DNA of 64,000 nucleotides from Aurantiochytrium sp. KH105 (GCA_003116975.1 BGKB01000008.1:248001-312000); one strand, 5' to 3'. Positions 29,855 through 39,690 are shown, counted from the first letter of the stretch. Program-made: numbers and translations. The notes: a model not told the origin generated them from the sequence alone.

Positions 29855-31603
29855 ATGGACACGCTCGGCGGCAGCGACGGCGAGTCCGGCGACGAGGCCA
29901 CGCGGCAGGAGCTCGCGGAGCGGCAGCGCGGCGGCGAGGGAGACGGGGAGCGCGAAGCGGACGCCCCCGCCCCCGCCGGCGACGCCCCCGCCGCCAGCGA
30001 TGGCGCCGGTGGTGCCGAAGGTGCCAAGGTCGCCGCGCAGGGACCTGCTGCTGGAGCAGCAGACGCCGGCGCCGCCGGCGAGGAGGCCGGGAGCAGCAGC
30101 GACGAGAGCGGAGGGAAGGTGCTCAAGAAGAAGAAGGTGGCCGGTCTCCGAAAGGGCGGCCAGAAAGTGAAAAAGATTAGGAGGAAGAAGAAGCAGGGCG
30201 GTGACGATGGCGCGTCGTCCGGGGCTTCGTCCTCGTCTTCGTCTTCTTCTGGATCTTCCTCGTCTGGATCTGGATCTTCCTCGTCTGGGTCGTCGTCCTC
30301 TTCGTCGTCATCGGATGATTCATCGGATGAAGAGGGTGGCAAGAAAAAGGGAAAGAAGATTGTGAGGAAGAAGGGCGCCGCAAAGGCGCTCAAGAAGCCG
30401 GGTAAGCGCATCCAGAAGAAGGGCAAGCTCGTCAAGGGCGGCAAGGCGCAAGCGAAGCGGAAGCGGAACGCGGGGGAAGACAGCTTTATCGATAACGCCG
30501 ATGACAACATGGAGGCTGTTCGCGAGTACGATCGGCAAAAGGAGCACACTTCTGACGAGGAAGATCCTTACAAGGACGACGAAAACCTTCATGCCGATGA
30601 CGACGAGAACGGAGCTAAGCTCGACGCGGGCAAGAAAAAGGAAGAGGAGGAGGAAGACGAAAACGACGGCAGCTTCAGGTCCGTGCTGAAGCGGATGGCT
30701 AAGCGCCGCAATAAATCACGCAAGAAGACCAGCAGCGGCGCCGGCGGCGAGGACACCGGACCAGACAACACTGCGCTCTTTCGTGAAATGGAGGATCTCA
30801 TTTATCGTATGAAAACCGCATACTATGAGGATCGAGACGCCCGCGCTCGACTCAAGCCGGCCGTCAGCAAACTGAAATTGCTTGACGATATTGAGATCAA
30901 ACTGCGACCAACAGATGCACGCACCGTCTTTGTTGAGCGGGGCGGCCTGCCTGTGCTGCGCCAGTGGCTCGAGCCCAACAAAGTGGATCAGGCTCTTCCC
31001 GCGCAGGCGCTTCGCTCGCGCGTCATTGAGCTGCTGCCCACTCTTAACATCGAGGAGGCTGATCTTCGTGAGAGTGGCATTGGCAAGGTCGTCAACTACC
31101 TGCGGCAGCACCCCAAGGAGATTCAGAGCAACAAGCGCATTCTTACGAAGCTCATGGAGCAGTGGTCACGGGCCATCTTCCATCGTGGCATCGGTCACAA
31201 TATACGCCGTGCCGACACTGCGCTGGATGATCCCGAGGAAGACACCAAGGCGCGCACGCGCTCGCCATCGCCGAGCCGGCCCAGTGCCGAGGCTGTGGCA
31301 GCCGCTGCTGCCAAACGGGAGGCTAGCATTGCTACCTCGCGCCGCGGACTTTCTGATCTCGCCAGCACTACCCGCAAGGATCGTTTGCGCCTTGCCGTGG
31401 AGGCGGAAAGGGCGAAATCTGAAAAGACTTTCTCTCGTGCGCGCGTTCCTCAAGCTGTCAATGCAGAGTTCAAGGTGCAGCCACGGCACTCGGTGCATCT
31501 TAGCTCTTCAGACAAGAAGCTTTACACCAAGCCCTCCGACAAGCGTATTGAGATGGAGAAGGCGCTCGCGAAGCGTCGTCGTCTCACAAAGAAGGCTCTT
31601 TAG
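29855..31603 (+). CDS. IWS1: IWS1/Spn1 transcription elongation factor
   Basis: A 582-residue nuclear protein from ATG 29855. Residues 1-300 are disordered: Ala/Gly-rich acidic start, a Ser tract (about 125-155), Lys-rich runs and acidic patches. Residues about 300-450 form the conserved IWS1/TFIIS N-terminal helical domain (F-R-E-M-E-D-L-I-Y-R-M; L-R-Q-W-L-E-P; P-A-Q-A-L-R-S-R-V-I-E-L-L; S-G-I-G-K-V-V; L-M-E-Q-W-S-R-A-I-F). The C-terminal R-P-S-R region and P-R-H-S-V-H-L also match. Spn1/IWS1 binds Spt6 and RNA polymerase II and links elongation with mRNA processing. Family identification is firm; the N-terminal half is unusually Ser/Lys-rich. Confidence 0.93.
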   Translation: MDTLGGSDGESGDEATRQELAERQRGGEGDGEREADAPAPAGDAPAASDGAGGAEGAKVAAQGPAAGAADAGAAGEEAGSSSDESGGKVLKKKKVAGLRKGGQKVKKIRRKKKQGGDDGASSGASSSSSSSSGSSSSGSGSSSSGSSSSSSSSDDSSDEEGGKKKGKKIVRKKGAAKALKKPGKRIQKKGKLVKGGKAQAKRKRNAGEDSFIDNADDNMEAVREYDRQKEHTSDEEDPYKDDENLHADDDENGAKLDAGKKKEEEEEDENDGSFRSVLKRMAKRRNKSRKKTSSGAGGEDTGPDNTALFREMEDLIYRMKTAYYEDRDARARLKPAVSKLKLLDDIEIKLRPTDARTVFVERGGLPVLRQWLEPNKVDQALPAQALRSRVIELLPTLNIEEADLRESGIGKVVNYLRQHPKEIQSNKRILTKLMEQWSRAIFHRGIGHNIRRADTALDDPEEDTKARTRSPSPSRPSAEAVAAAAAKREASIATSRRGLSDLASTTRKDRLRLAVEAERAKSEKTFSRARVPQAVNAEFKVQPRHSVHLSSSDKKLYTKPSDKRIEMEKALAKRRRLTKKAL

Positions 31604-32138
31604 AAGAAGAAGAAGAAATAATGAAGGAGAGGGCTCCTTTGGCGGGAGAAATCAACACGACTCTTGGTCAGTCGAAAAGTCGCAGGAAAGAAGGGAGCAC
31701 ATGAGACGGGAATGCACCATTGGGCATTTGAGAGGAGAAAGGCAGTGAAGGGTTGAATCGGGTACGACACCGTAGATGGGTTAGGTATCGTCGAAGGCCT
31801 TTCCTCCATCCTCATCCTCAACATCATCATATTCAGAGTGGTCTTTCTAGCTTCACCTCGACGCTCCTTCTCTTTTTCTAGTGTCATAAACAATTTCATA
31901 TTTTGCTTTTGTTTGTGTAGCTATCATTTCTCCATCAAGGACTTCTTTTTTAGAAAGGCGCGAAAAAAATGTAGTCTTATCTATCCTCTTGGCACAGGCT
32001 TTTGGCCCAGGTCCCTCGCCGCCTAATACTGACTGACTGAGCGACCGAGCGACCGACCGACAATGGGATAAAGTGGACCGTGGAACAGTTCCAAAGTGTG
32101 GAACGTGCGTGTGAATGCGGTACAGTGTGTGTGGTACG
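31604..32138. other. Convergent intergenic region
   Basis: This stretch lies between the stops of IWS1 and the DGQHR gene. An AAG run follows the IWS1 stop (31604-31620), and GACCGAGC-type repeats lie near 32030-32060. No gene seen. Confidence 0.5.
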
Positions 32139-33140
32139 TCATCGTAAAGGGGCTTGAGCTGCAACTTCATGCCACTCGAGCTTTCCAGGTCGGAAAAAGC
32201 CCAAAAAACAGCCAAGAGCGCGCGCCTTGGCCACCATTTCTCTCGAGACACCCTTGCCCAGAGAGGACGGCTTGCGAGCCCCCATGTCTGCCATGGTTTT
32301 GTCCACAATGATGAGCGTTTCCAGCAACGGCTCGGCATCGTCGTGCTTATCGAGAAGCCCGGACGTCTGCAAGAGGCCAAAAAAGATAAAATCTGTCAAA
32401 AATGGGCGATTGGGGTCGCCCGTGCGCGCCCCGACACGACTCTTGACCTCGACGGTGCGCCAGAGATCAGCGCCGGGAAAAGTGGCCTTCATGATCTCGA
32501 GACACTGGGTCGCAAGCGTGGTCTTGTGCTGTGTGGGGAAAAAGGAGCGCGGGTCGCTTGGGTAGCTGTTCTGAAAGTGTTCGAGCTCCGAAGCAGCCTC
32601 CTGCTCTGAATTGACAACCTTGACTCGGAACTGAAAGTTGATGGGCTCTTTGTGCTTGAGAAGGCGCGCCATCGTGGCGCAACGGTGCTGGCCATCCATA
32701 ATGAAAAAGGTCTTGCTCGGTTCCTGGTTGTTGATGATGAAGTTGATTTGTCCAAAGTCGTGAAAGGTGCCCGACTCTTTCAGGCGGCGCTCGTTGGCCG
32801 CAACGCGCTCGCGCACAACGTCGTCGTTGATGGCCCGGTTCGAGTTCATCGGTCTGAAGAGACACTCGCTCTCATTGAGCGTCGCAAAGTCCGCGAACCC
32901 GGTGTACACGGCCCCGTCCGGAGACCGCACGAGCGTGTGCTCCGCCACGCCGCGCTCCAGCAGCTCCACGAGCGGCGACACCTCGCCGCGCGGCGCCCCG
33001 TCGCCCTCCCGGGCCTGCGCCGCGCCGTGGCGGCCAGGCCGAGCGCCATCGCCATCGCCGCCGCCATCGCCGCCGCGGGCCGGTCGCTTCGCGGGGCTCG
33101 CGCCGGCGGCCGCGGCCTCGCCGCCGCGTCCGCGCTTCAT
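32139..33140 (-). CDS. DGQHR-motif (ParB/sulfiredoxin-like) protein
   Basis: A 333-residue protein from ATG 33140; the frame is open further but without a better start. The N terminus is basic and Gly/Ala-rich (about 1-50), possibly nuclear. The body contains R-P-M-N-S-N-R-A-I-N, then F-H-D-F-G-Q-I-N-F-I-I-N, then F-F-I-M-D-G-Q-H-R-C-A-T-M. The D-G-Q-H-R core is the mark of the DGQHR/DndB-like branch of the ParB/Srx fold, known from bacterial DNA phosphorothioation islands and from some giant-virus and algal proteins. Folds of this type bind or hydrolyse nucleotides or DNA. The function in a eukaryote is unknown. It is divergent from GLDH, with a 232-base shared promoter. Confidence 0.65.
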   Translation of the reverse strand: MKRGRGGEAAAAGASPAKRPARGGDGGGDGDGARPGRHGAAQAREGDGAPRGEVSPLVELLERGVAEHTLVRSPDGAVYTGFADFATLNESECLFRPMNSNRAINDDVVRERVAANERRLKESGTFHDFGQINFIINNQEPSKTFFIMDGQHRCATMARLLKHKEPINFQFRVKVVNSEQEAASELEHFQNSYPSDPRSFFPTQHKTTLATQCLEIMKATFPGADLWRTVEVKSRVGARTGDPNRPFLTDFIFFGLLQTSGLLDKHDDAEPLLETLIIVDKTMADMGARKPSSLGKGVSREMVAKARALGCFLGFFRPGKLEWHEVAAQAPLR

Positions 33141-33372
33141 GCGCGCGCGCGTCGCCGCCCGCGAGCGGCTGCGGCCGCGGCAGATCCTCTTTTGCTGCGA
33201 TCGTCGGCGGCGATCCTCGGCGGTCTTCAAATCCTCGTTTTCAAATCCGCAGCGTCAAATCCTAGATCCTCGTTTTCAAATCCGCAGCGTCAAATCCTCG
33301 TCGTCAAATCCGCATCGTCGCGGCGTCTGCGCGAGCCGAGCGCGAGCACGACCGCGCGACCGCGCGACCGCG
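33141..33372. promoter_or_regulatory. Compact divergent promoter with 24-26 bp repeats, DGQHR / GLDH
   Basis: The region holds direct repeats of TCCTCGTTTTCAAATCCGCA-type units at about 33230-33320, three to four copies with variation. No coding potential that makes sense on either strand. Confidence 0.65.
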
Positions 33373-35139
33373 ATGCGCGCGGCGCCGCGCGGGCTCTGGG
33401 CCGCCGCCGGGCTCGCGGCGACCGCCGGCGGCGGCGCCTGGCTCTGGGGGGCGGGGGATGGCGAGCGCGGAGACAATGGCCGAGGCCTTCGCACGCCCGC
33501 GCCCGAGCGCAGGGCCGCCGCGGCGCGCGAGGCCGTGGAGAACTGGTCTGGCACGCACAGGTGCACGCCGCTGAGCGTGTCGCGGCCGACATCGGCGGAG
33601 GAGGTGCGCGACATCCTGCGCAAGGCGCAGAGCGCCGGCGAGAAGATCCGAGTCATGGGCTCCGGACTCTCGCCCAACGGGATTGGCTTCTCCGACGCCC
33701 ACATCGTCACCCTCGAGGCGATGAATGAGGTTCTCCACGTCGACGAGGAGAAGAAGCAGGTCACCGTGCAATGCGGGGCCCAGGTCGGGGAGCTTGTTGA
33801 TCACCTTGCTGACTTTGGCCTGACGCTGCAGAATCTTGCGAGTATCAACCAGCAGCAACTCGGGGGCTTTATTCAAGTGGGCGCACACGGAACGGGGGCG
33901 AGCATTCCGCCCGTCGAGGAACAGGTGGTTGCCCTTGAGATCGAGACTCCGGGACAAGGAACGCTTCGGCTAACGAAAGAGAGCGGCGACCCCCGATTCG
34001 ATATGATCAAGTGCGGTCTCGGCTGCTTTGGTGTCGTCACACAGATCACGCTGCAATGTGTGGATGCGCACAAGCTTGCAGAGGACACCTTTGTTCTCTC
34101 CCAGCGCGAAGTCCGTCAAGACCATCCCTCTCGTCTGCAGTCCTTCCGCCACGCACGCTACATGTGGATACCGTACACGGGTCACGCAGTCGTGGTGCGC
34201 AGCAATCCCGTATCGGCCTCGGGACCATCTGAGGACGAACTGCGCTTGGAGTCATCCGCGGAAGAGTCGCTTTCGACTCCATCTATTGCGTCCTCATCAT
34301 CAACAGCAGCAGCAGCAGCAGCAGCCGCAGCAGCAGGAGGAGGAGGAGGAGCAACAACGGCTGAGGAGGATGACAAGGCTCGACCTACAGCACCCATGGT
34401 TGATCTTCTTCGCGAGCAAGTGGACACGAGCGAGCTTCCTGGCAATCTTGCCTCTGCTGGTTTCGGAGAGCTCCGGGACTGGTTACTGCGAGCAGGTCCG
34501 GGTCCGCTTGACGCAGAGCACGTCCGTCGTGTCAACAAGGCCGAGCTCGAATTCTGGAAGCGGTCCGAGGCGCACGGTGTCGAGGATGAGGCGTCCAACG
34601 TGCTTGCTTTTGACTGTGGGGGACAGCAATTAGTCCTCGAGGTTGCTCTACCGTGCGGGACGCTTTCCGATCCAAGCGGCCGCGACCTTGACTTTATTGA
34701 CACCCTTCTCAAGCGGATAGAAAAGGAGAACTTCCCAGCGCCAGCACCAATCGAGCAGAGATGGACTTGTGGATCGACTGCACCTATGAGCCCTGTGCAC
34801 GTTCCAAATAAGGCAGCTGCTCGCGATGCGCTTTTTTCTTGGGTGGGAATTATAATGTACCTGCCAAGCCAGGACCCAGCCGAGCGCAAGGCGATCGAAG
34901 ACAAGTTTTATCAGTACAAACAAATGATTGAGGAGATTGACCGCGAGGGTAAGTTTGAGGCGGTGACGCATTGGGCCAAAATTGAGGTGCCACGCAGCGA
35001 AAAGGAGGTTGAACAGATGCAGAAGAAGCTGCGTGCTCGATATCCTTTTGAGGCGTTCGAGCGCCTACGCGCAGAGTGTGACCCGCAGCGTATCCTTACC
35101 AATGATCTGATTGACGGCCTTTTCGTCGTCAAGGCATAA
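33373..35139 (+). CDS. GLDH: L-galactono-1,4-lactone dehydrogenase
   Basis: A 588-residue protein from ATG 33373. It oxidises L-galactono-1,4-lactone to ascorbate, passing electrons to cytochrome c at the mitochondrial inner membrane. The N terminus (M-R-A-A-P-R-G-L-W) is Arg/Ala-rich with a hydrophobic stretch, fitting mitochondrial import. Family blocks: E-N-W-S-G-T-H; V-M-G-S-G-L-S-P-N-G-I-G; L-T-L-Q-N-L-A-S-I; Q-V-G-A-H-G-T-G-A (FAD fold); C-G-L-G-C-F-G-V-V; and the C-terminal P-I-E-Q-R-W-T, F-S-W-V-G-I-I-M-Y-L-P, H-W-A-K-I-E. The strong match to plant GLDH indicates the plant/algal ascorbate route. A low-complexity insert (poly-Ser, poly-Ala, Gly) of about 45 residues at about 285-340 is unlike plant enzymes and is encoded by GCA/CAG-type repeats near 34303-34345. 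Confidence 0.95.
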   Translation: MRAAPRGLWAAAGLAATAGGGAWLWGAGDGERGDNGRGLRTPAPERRAAAAREAVENWSGTHRCTPLSVSRPTSAEEVRDILRKAQSAGEKIRVMGSGLSPNGIGFSDAHIVTLEAMNEVLHVDEEKKQVTVQCGAQVGELVDHLADFGLTLQNLASINQQQLGGFIQVGAHGTGASIPPVEEQVVALEIETPGQGTLRLTKESGDPRFDMIKCGLGCFGVVTQITLQCVDAHKLAEDTFVLSQREVRQDHPSRLQSFRHARYMWIPYTGHAVVVRSNPVSASGPSEDELRLESSAEESLSTPSIASSSSTAAAAAAAAAAGGGGGATTAEEDDKARPTAPMVDLLREQVDTSELPGNLASAGFGELRDWLLRAGPGPLDAEHVRRVNKAELEFWKRSEAHGVEDEASNVLAFDCGGQQLVLEVALPCGTLSDPSGRDLDFIDTLLKRIEKENFPAPAPIEQRWTCGSTAPMSPVHVPNKAAARDALFSWVGIIMYLPSQDPAERKAIEDKFYQYKQMIEEIDREGKFEAVTHWAKIEVPRSEKEVEQMQKKLRARYPFEAFERLRAECDPQRILTNDLIDGLFVVKA

Positions 35140-35419
35140 GTGACGAGTCATCTCGCCAAAAAGGGCGTTGTGTTTCGCTAAAGAGGTAAATTATTTACTA
35201 GTCAATTGTTTTGTTTCAAAGACGCGGCGCCCTTTCACAAGAGTGCAGTCAGTGAATGTCCTTTTGTTTTGAAAAACCCTGCGGAGCGAAACGCCCCGCG
35301 ATCTGAAGTGAATTTTAACTGAGTACGGTGGCAGTAAACGCGCGCGTACCAGTAAATGCGCTCGGGACAGAGCTAGCGTTTGCGGCACTTGAAATTGCCA
35401 AGAAAACAGTACACGTCGC
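35140..35419. other. Short convergent intergenic region
   Basis: This 280-base gap lies between the GLDH stop and the IQ-protein stop. Nothing recognised. Confidence 0.4.
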
Positions 35420-37144
35420 TCATGACGAAGAGGCAAGACTACGTGGTGTCAGAGCATCTGCGTGTCGCACGATTTTTCGAAATGCATAGCGGTCTCTGAC
35501 TTTCTGGATTTCGACGAGAGCGTCTTCAATTTGCTGCTGACGGCTTTGTAAATGCGTAAAGACTCGCGTCGCACCTTCGCTTTCATGAGCGAGTGAGTTG
35601 AAGATAAGCGAATGCAGTTGTGGGGATGTCTGATGCAGTCGTCGGGTCGCTACATCTTTGGAGCGCTTCATCTTTTGCGGCAAGAACCAGTCCATGTCGT
35701 CCTGCCGACTGGCCTCGGCTGCTGTGCGAGTTTCTGGATGCGAGGATTCACTGTCAGCCCAAGGAGCATTCTTCGCTGCTCCAGAATAACATTCTTTGCG
35801 CTCCAATGCTATGAGGCGCGAGAGTTGGCCGCTCGGATTACCATCGCACATCCTCGAACGAGGGCCATCCGAAGCCACGTTTTGTAAGAGCGTCATGTGG
35901 CGCCATGATTCGCGGAGAATGCGAGGTTTTTGCTCATCGAGAGAGGAGGGTACAAAGTGATCTTTGTAGAGGTTGACCATGGGCAAGCGGCACCCTTTAA
36001 TCTCTTGGAGGATGCGATGACCAGCGATGTTGCGGATCTCAAAGCTGCGTCGAGAGAAAGCAAACCAGTTCTTGAAAGCGTGCGCAAGGCGTTGTAGCAT
36101 CCATTTCTCAATACAGCGAAGGAGAAGCGCTCGAACGTGCTTGCGTTCGCGACAATTGGTTGCCCATACATGCAAGGCAGAGCCCAGGAGTCGATTCTGC
36201 CGAAGTTGATCTGCCGCGCGCTCTCTCATGGCAAGTGCGAGACGAAGGTCGTGCGCGGTATCCTGTGCTTCTGCAATCGCGTTCTTGGCTACGAGAAAGC
36301 GCTGCAAGGTAAGAATTGCGCCGAGTCGCTGATCGGCAATGCGCCGCGCGGACCTGCGGCGCTGCAAAGCCTGAATCCGGTTCGCTGCCTTGCAACGTTT
36401 ACGAAGGCGTACGATTGATTGAAGTGTGCGAACGGCGCTTCGAAGTTTGCTCATGCGTCTGCGCGCAAGAAAGCCACGTACTCTTGCCTGCAAGAGCATG
36501 ATACGACGCAAAAAGTCTACGCGAGACCAGTTATCGCCTTCGAGACGACCCAACTTGGCGTGCAAGTGCGATTGGTCGACCTTTTGCCCGACGTCTTTGA
36601 GAAGACGACCTTGACGCTCGCGGAGAGCCAGCATGGCCTCTTTGAGGGTGTTAATCTTCGAGGCAGTAAGCGTGCGATAGGCTTCGATTCCATGATTCTT
36701 GGTTTTTGCAAATGCCTTGGCCTCGAGCGCATCAACCTGAGCTCGCATCATGCTTCTCCTGAGGCGCTTTTCCTCTGGAGCGGTCTCGAGGCCTTCTTCG
36801 AGTCCTCGGATGACCCGCTTCGTACGTTCGATCGAGAGTACGACGGCGAACATTTTGTCGGTGACCTCGAGACGCTCCTTCTCGCTGACCAAGGCATGAG
36901 GCCTTCTTGAGGCTCGGCCTTTTTCGTTCTCGTCATCATGCGCGTCCACAAGCTCGGCCACCTCGGCGCTGGCCAAGTCAAGGATGTCGCTCACCTCGCG
37001 CGGTCCGTCTTCCTCGCTCCCCTCGCTCCCTTTGCTGCCTCTGCCGGTATTTTTGTCCCCGTCCTCCTCGTCGTCGTCTTGGGTTCCGAGCTGTGGCTTT
37101 CGACCGAACCGCAGCGCGTGCCGCATGCGCCGCCACGCGCCCAT
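35420..37144 (-). CDS. IQ-motif protein
   Basis: A 574-residue protein from the ATG at 37144 (M-G-A-W-R-R-M-R-H-A-L). The frame is open to another ATG at 37387, which would add 81 Arg-rich residues, so the start is uncertain. The first 70 residues include an acidic stretch (D-D-D-E-E-D-G-D). A charged helical region follows (about 80-215). Around 220-290 come at least two IQ-like calmodulin-binding motifs: I-M-L-L-Q-A-R-V-R-G-F-L-A-R-R-R and V-R-T-L-Q-S-I-V-R-L-R-K-R, then A-N-R-I-Q-A-L-Q-R-R-R. Trp-containing repeats (H-V-W-A-T-N; F-K-N-W-F-A-F) resemble Sfi1/centrin-binding repeats. Binding to calmodulin or centrin is likely; a centrosome or flagellar role is inference. Confidence 0.65.
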   Translation of the reverse strand: MGAWRRMRHALRFGRKPQLGTQDDDEEDGDKNTGRGSKGSEGSEEDGPREVSDILDLASAEVAELVDAHDDENEKGRASRRPHALVSEKERLEVTDKMFAVVLSIERTKRVIRGLEEGLETAPEEKRLRRSMMRAQVDALEAKAFAKTKNHGIEAYRTLTASKINTLKEAMLALRERQGRLLKDVGQKVDQSHLHAKLGRLEGDNWSRVDFLRRIMLLQARVRGFLARRRMSKLRSAVRTLQSIVRLRKRCKAANRIQALQRRRSARRIADQRLGAILTLQRFLVAKNAIAEAQDTAHDLRLALAMRERAADQLRQNRLLGSALHVWATNCRERKHVRALLLRCIEKWMLQRLAHAFKNWFAFSRRSFEIRNIAGHRILQEIKGCRLPMVNLYKDHFVPSSLDEQKPRILRESWRHMTLLQNVASDGPRSRMCDGNPSGQLSRLIALERKECYSGAAKNAPWADSESSHPETRTAAEASRQDDMDWFLPQKMKRSKDVATRRLHQTSPQLHSLIFNSLAHESEGATRVFTHLQSRQQQIEDALVEIQKVRDRYAFRKIVRHADALTPRSLASSS

Positions 37145-37441
37145 CTTGCGCTGCGCGTCCGTGCGCAGACGTGGCCCGAGGCTACGAGGCTGAGCTGCGC
37201 CCGGGCGCAGCCGCGATGCGAGGGTCTGGCGGCGCGGTCCAGAGTTCTTGCACGGGGAGACGCGACCCTCCGCCGCGTATATCATCCTCGCGAGCGCCCT
37301 GCGTTCCCATGTGCGCGCCCGTTCCCACCCGCGCGGGGACTCACGTGTGCACCTCGTCGTGTCGCAGTCGCCGTTCCTCCTTGTCATCACCTTTCACTCC
37401 ACTGCGCTTCCCTTCGCGCGTCGTCGGTCGCGGCCTGCCCG

Positions 37442-37473
<32 letters not shown>

Positions 37474-38323
37474 CAGCCGCAGCTACCTGCCTACCGCTGC
37501 CGCGGCCTCACCAATGGCTGCGGCGGCGTCGACGTCAGCGTAGACGCCCGCGCAGCCGCCTTCGCCATGTGGACACCACGTCCACACAGAGCACACACCT
37601 CTCGCACCCCCGGTCCCGTCGCGCCCGCGCGCCGTCCCTCCCACGCCGCCCCCGCCGCCGCGTGCGCGCGTGGGCCAGGGCGCGGCGGCGGGCGGGCTGC
37701 GTGCCGCGCCGCGACGCCACCGTGCGGGGCTGCGCTGCGCTGCGCTGAGCTGTGCCGAGTGCGCTAGCTCGCCATCCATGGCTGCGTGCATGTATGTATG
37801 TACCAGGAGGGTTTTCGCCGCGCCGCGAGTCCGGCAGCAAAGAGAGCGGCGAGCTGGCTGGCGCGTGCACAGCGCGTGCACAGCGCGGCACGCGCGGCGG
37901 CGATGCGAGCTGCCATGGCTGCAAGCCGCGCGCGCGGCCACTGCGGTTTACGGCGGCGGCTTACGGCTGCTTGCCGAGCCAGCGGCTCTGCGCGGCTTTG
38001 CGCGGCTCGGACGTGGATTGGCGCGGCGGCTTGTGGCTGGGTAGGCTTGGCCTGCTTCCCTTCTACGGCCGGGCGCCGGCTCCGGGGAGGTGCACGCACC
38101 AGCAGCAGCAGCAGCCAGTGCGTGCAGTACTTTCCGGCTACAGGGTGGGCCCAGCGGACCCACGGGCATGTAGGAAAGCAAAGTGGAGGAAAGCAAAGTG
38201 GAGGAAAGCAAAGCAAATCAAAGCAAATCAAAGCAAAGCAAAGCAAAGCAAAGCAAAGTAAAGCCCGAACGAGAGACCGCGGACGGCGCTCGAGCCAAGC
38301 AAGAGCAGCAGCCAGCAGCGAGC
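37145..38323. other. 1.2 kb GC-rich intergenic region with repeats
   Basis: It contains GCCT repeats (37439-37472) and AAAGC/AAAGCAAATC repeats (38172-38264) just before the next ATG. Many overlapping open frames on both strands are Ala/Arg/Cys strings with no family match. Confidence 0.5.
38172..38264. repeat. AAAGC-type tandem repeats in 5' flank
   Basis: GTGGAGGAAAGCAAA is repeated about three times, then AAAGC/AAATC five-base units run to 38264. The array is on the coding strand, about 60 bases before the ATG at 38324. Confidence 0.9.
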
Positions 38324-38950
38324 ATGACGGACAAGGTGGACGTCGAGGCGCCTGCGCCGTCGATCGAGGGCGCGGAGGACTCCGTGGACGTGAAGACGGG
38401 CGCCGAGTGCTGGAAAGAGGTGCTCGGCATTGGCGGAGAGACGGTGTACTGCTACCTCCAGACAGCGTACGTGATCCCGGACGGCATCGCCGTGTCCCTG
38501 GTGACCATCGCCATCCAACTGTTTGCTTTCCAGGTGTTCATCTACGAGAGCATTGTGTGCTCCATCGTGAGCAGCGACGATTGCTCGCTGACTGGCGGTA
38601 TTCTGGACAAGGATGAGAACGGCACCTTCCACGTCAAGGTCGAGTCTGCTTCACCGCAGGGTATCATTTGCGGACTCGTCATTGCACTCATTTTCTTGCT
38701 TCCGGATTTCACAAAAGGTATCGTCTTCTTCAAAAAGGGCTACATCATGATTGGCATTGTGCACACTCTTGTCTCGCTTGTTGCCATTTTGGCCTCCATT
38801 CTCTATTGTGCTACGACCGCAATCTCGGACGTGTCCGTGCTTACAAATATTGTGGTGCTCGTTTTCCTCACGGATTTGGATGAGCGCATGTTCGAGGTGC
38901 ACGGCTATGCGCGCAACTTCTTCCGTGGCAAGTACGTCACGATGGTGTAG
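38324..38950 (+). CDS. Unknown four-helix membrane protein
   Basis: A 208-residue protein from ATG 38324. An acidic N terminus (1-30) precedes four hydrophobic segments at about 50-72, 112-130, 143-165 and 170-190. The loop after the first helix has two Cys (S-I-V-C ... D-D-C) and may face a lumen. After the last helix comes T-D-L-D-E-R-M-F-E, with a basic C-terminal tail (F-F-R-G-K-Y-V). I do not recognise the family. Size and topology would fit a tetraspan-type or small channel/scaffold protein, but this is only shape. The preceding AAAGC repeat array probably lies in its 5' UTR. Confidence 0.65.
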   Translation: MTDKVDVEAPAPSIEGAEDSVDVKTGAECWKEVLGIGGETVYCYLQTAYVIPDGIAVSLVTIAIQLFAFQVFIYESIVCSIVSSDDCSLTGGILDKDENGTFHVKVESASPQGIICGLVIALIFLLPDFTKGIVFFKKGYIMIGIVHTLVSLVAILASILYCATTAISDVSVLTNIVVLVFLTDLDERMFEVHGYARNFFRGKYVTMV

Positions 38951-39690
38951 GCGTATATTCGTCTGGACTCGGACCTCGATCTCAGCCCACGGCCTGAGCC
39001 TTGGCCCAGACTTCAGGCCTAGGCTAGCTACTACTCTCCGATTCTGTTGTCGGGCTTTTACTACCTATTTCGTCAAATATCTGATTTTCCCTCTGTGTTT
39101 TACAAAGGTATTCTCTTTTGTGCTTTGGGAGCGGCAATTGAGGCCCATTTGCCCGAGCTTGGTTCGAACAGAAAAAGCTAAGAATAAGAAATAGGCGCAT
39201 TTGGTCTGGCAAATTGTTGGCTCTGACACACACGACTTGATTTCTCAGTGCCGCGGAGACAAGTCCCATCGAGAGACCTGCAGCCGACGCGATCTTGTAA
39301 GTTGTCAGTTTGAGACCTGCAACTGATGCCATCTTCTTGTCTGGTCTCTGTTAGTGACCTGAAGCTGATGTGATCTCATTCGCTGTCTGCTTACCTTTTC
39401 GCGGAAGCCGTCCATACAGCAATGAGCTTCTCCTTCGGGTGTTCCAACCCAACCTCGAAGTAGGGCCAGCGGCCAGTAGGCCTAGCAGTGCCTTCGGTTG
39501 TGGTCCGTTAAACTTTCCAGTGCTCAGCCATTGAGCCTAACTTTTCAGAGGGCAGCGGGCGGGCTAGCGCGAACGAACGCAACGCGCCCAGCGACTCGCA
39601 GCAGCGCCAGTCAACAGCGGCAACTGAGACAGCAGCAGACGGCGCTGCACGCTGACGAGCAAGGCTCCTCACGCAAGGCGCCAGCTGAGC
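38951..39690. other. Intergenic region, nothing recognised
   Basis: This 0.74 kb stretch contains a diverged short repeat of GAGACCTGCA(A/G)C type (39274-39365: three copies of gacctg-cagc/aac/aagctgat). No coding frame is convincing. Confidence 0.45.

Noticed and set aside
32767-33372. N-terminal extension of GLDH by about 200 residues
   Set aside because: It overlaps the DGQHR gene on the other strand. The family's expected mitochondrial leader begins at ATG 33373.
37145-38323. Several overlapping 120-280 codon frames on both strands
   Set aside because: They overlap each other on opposite strands, are Ala/Arg/Cys-rich, and contain the GCCT and AAAGC repeats.
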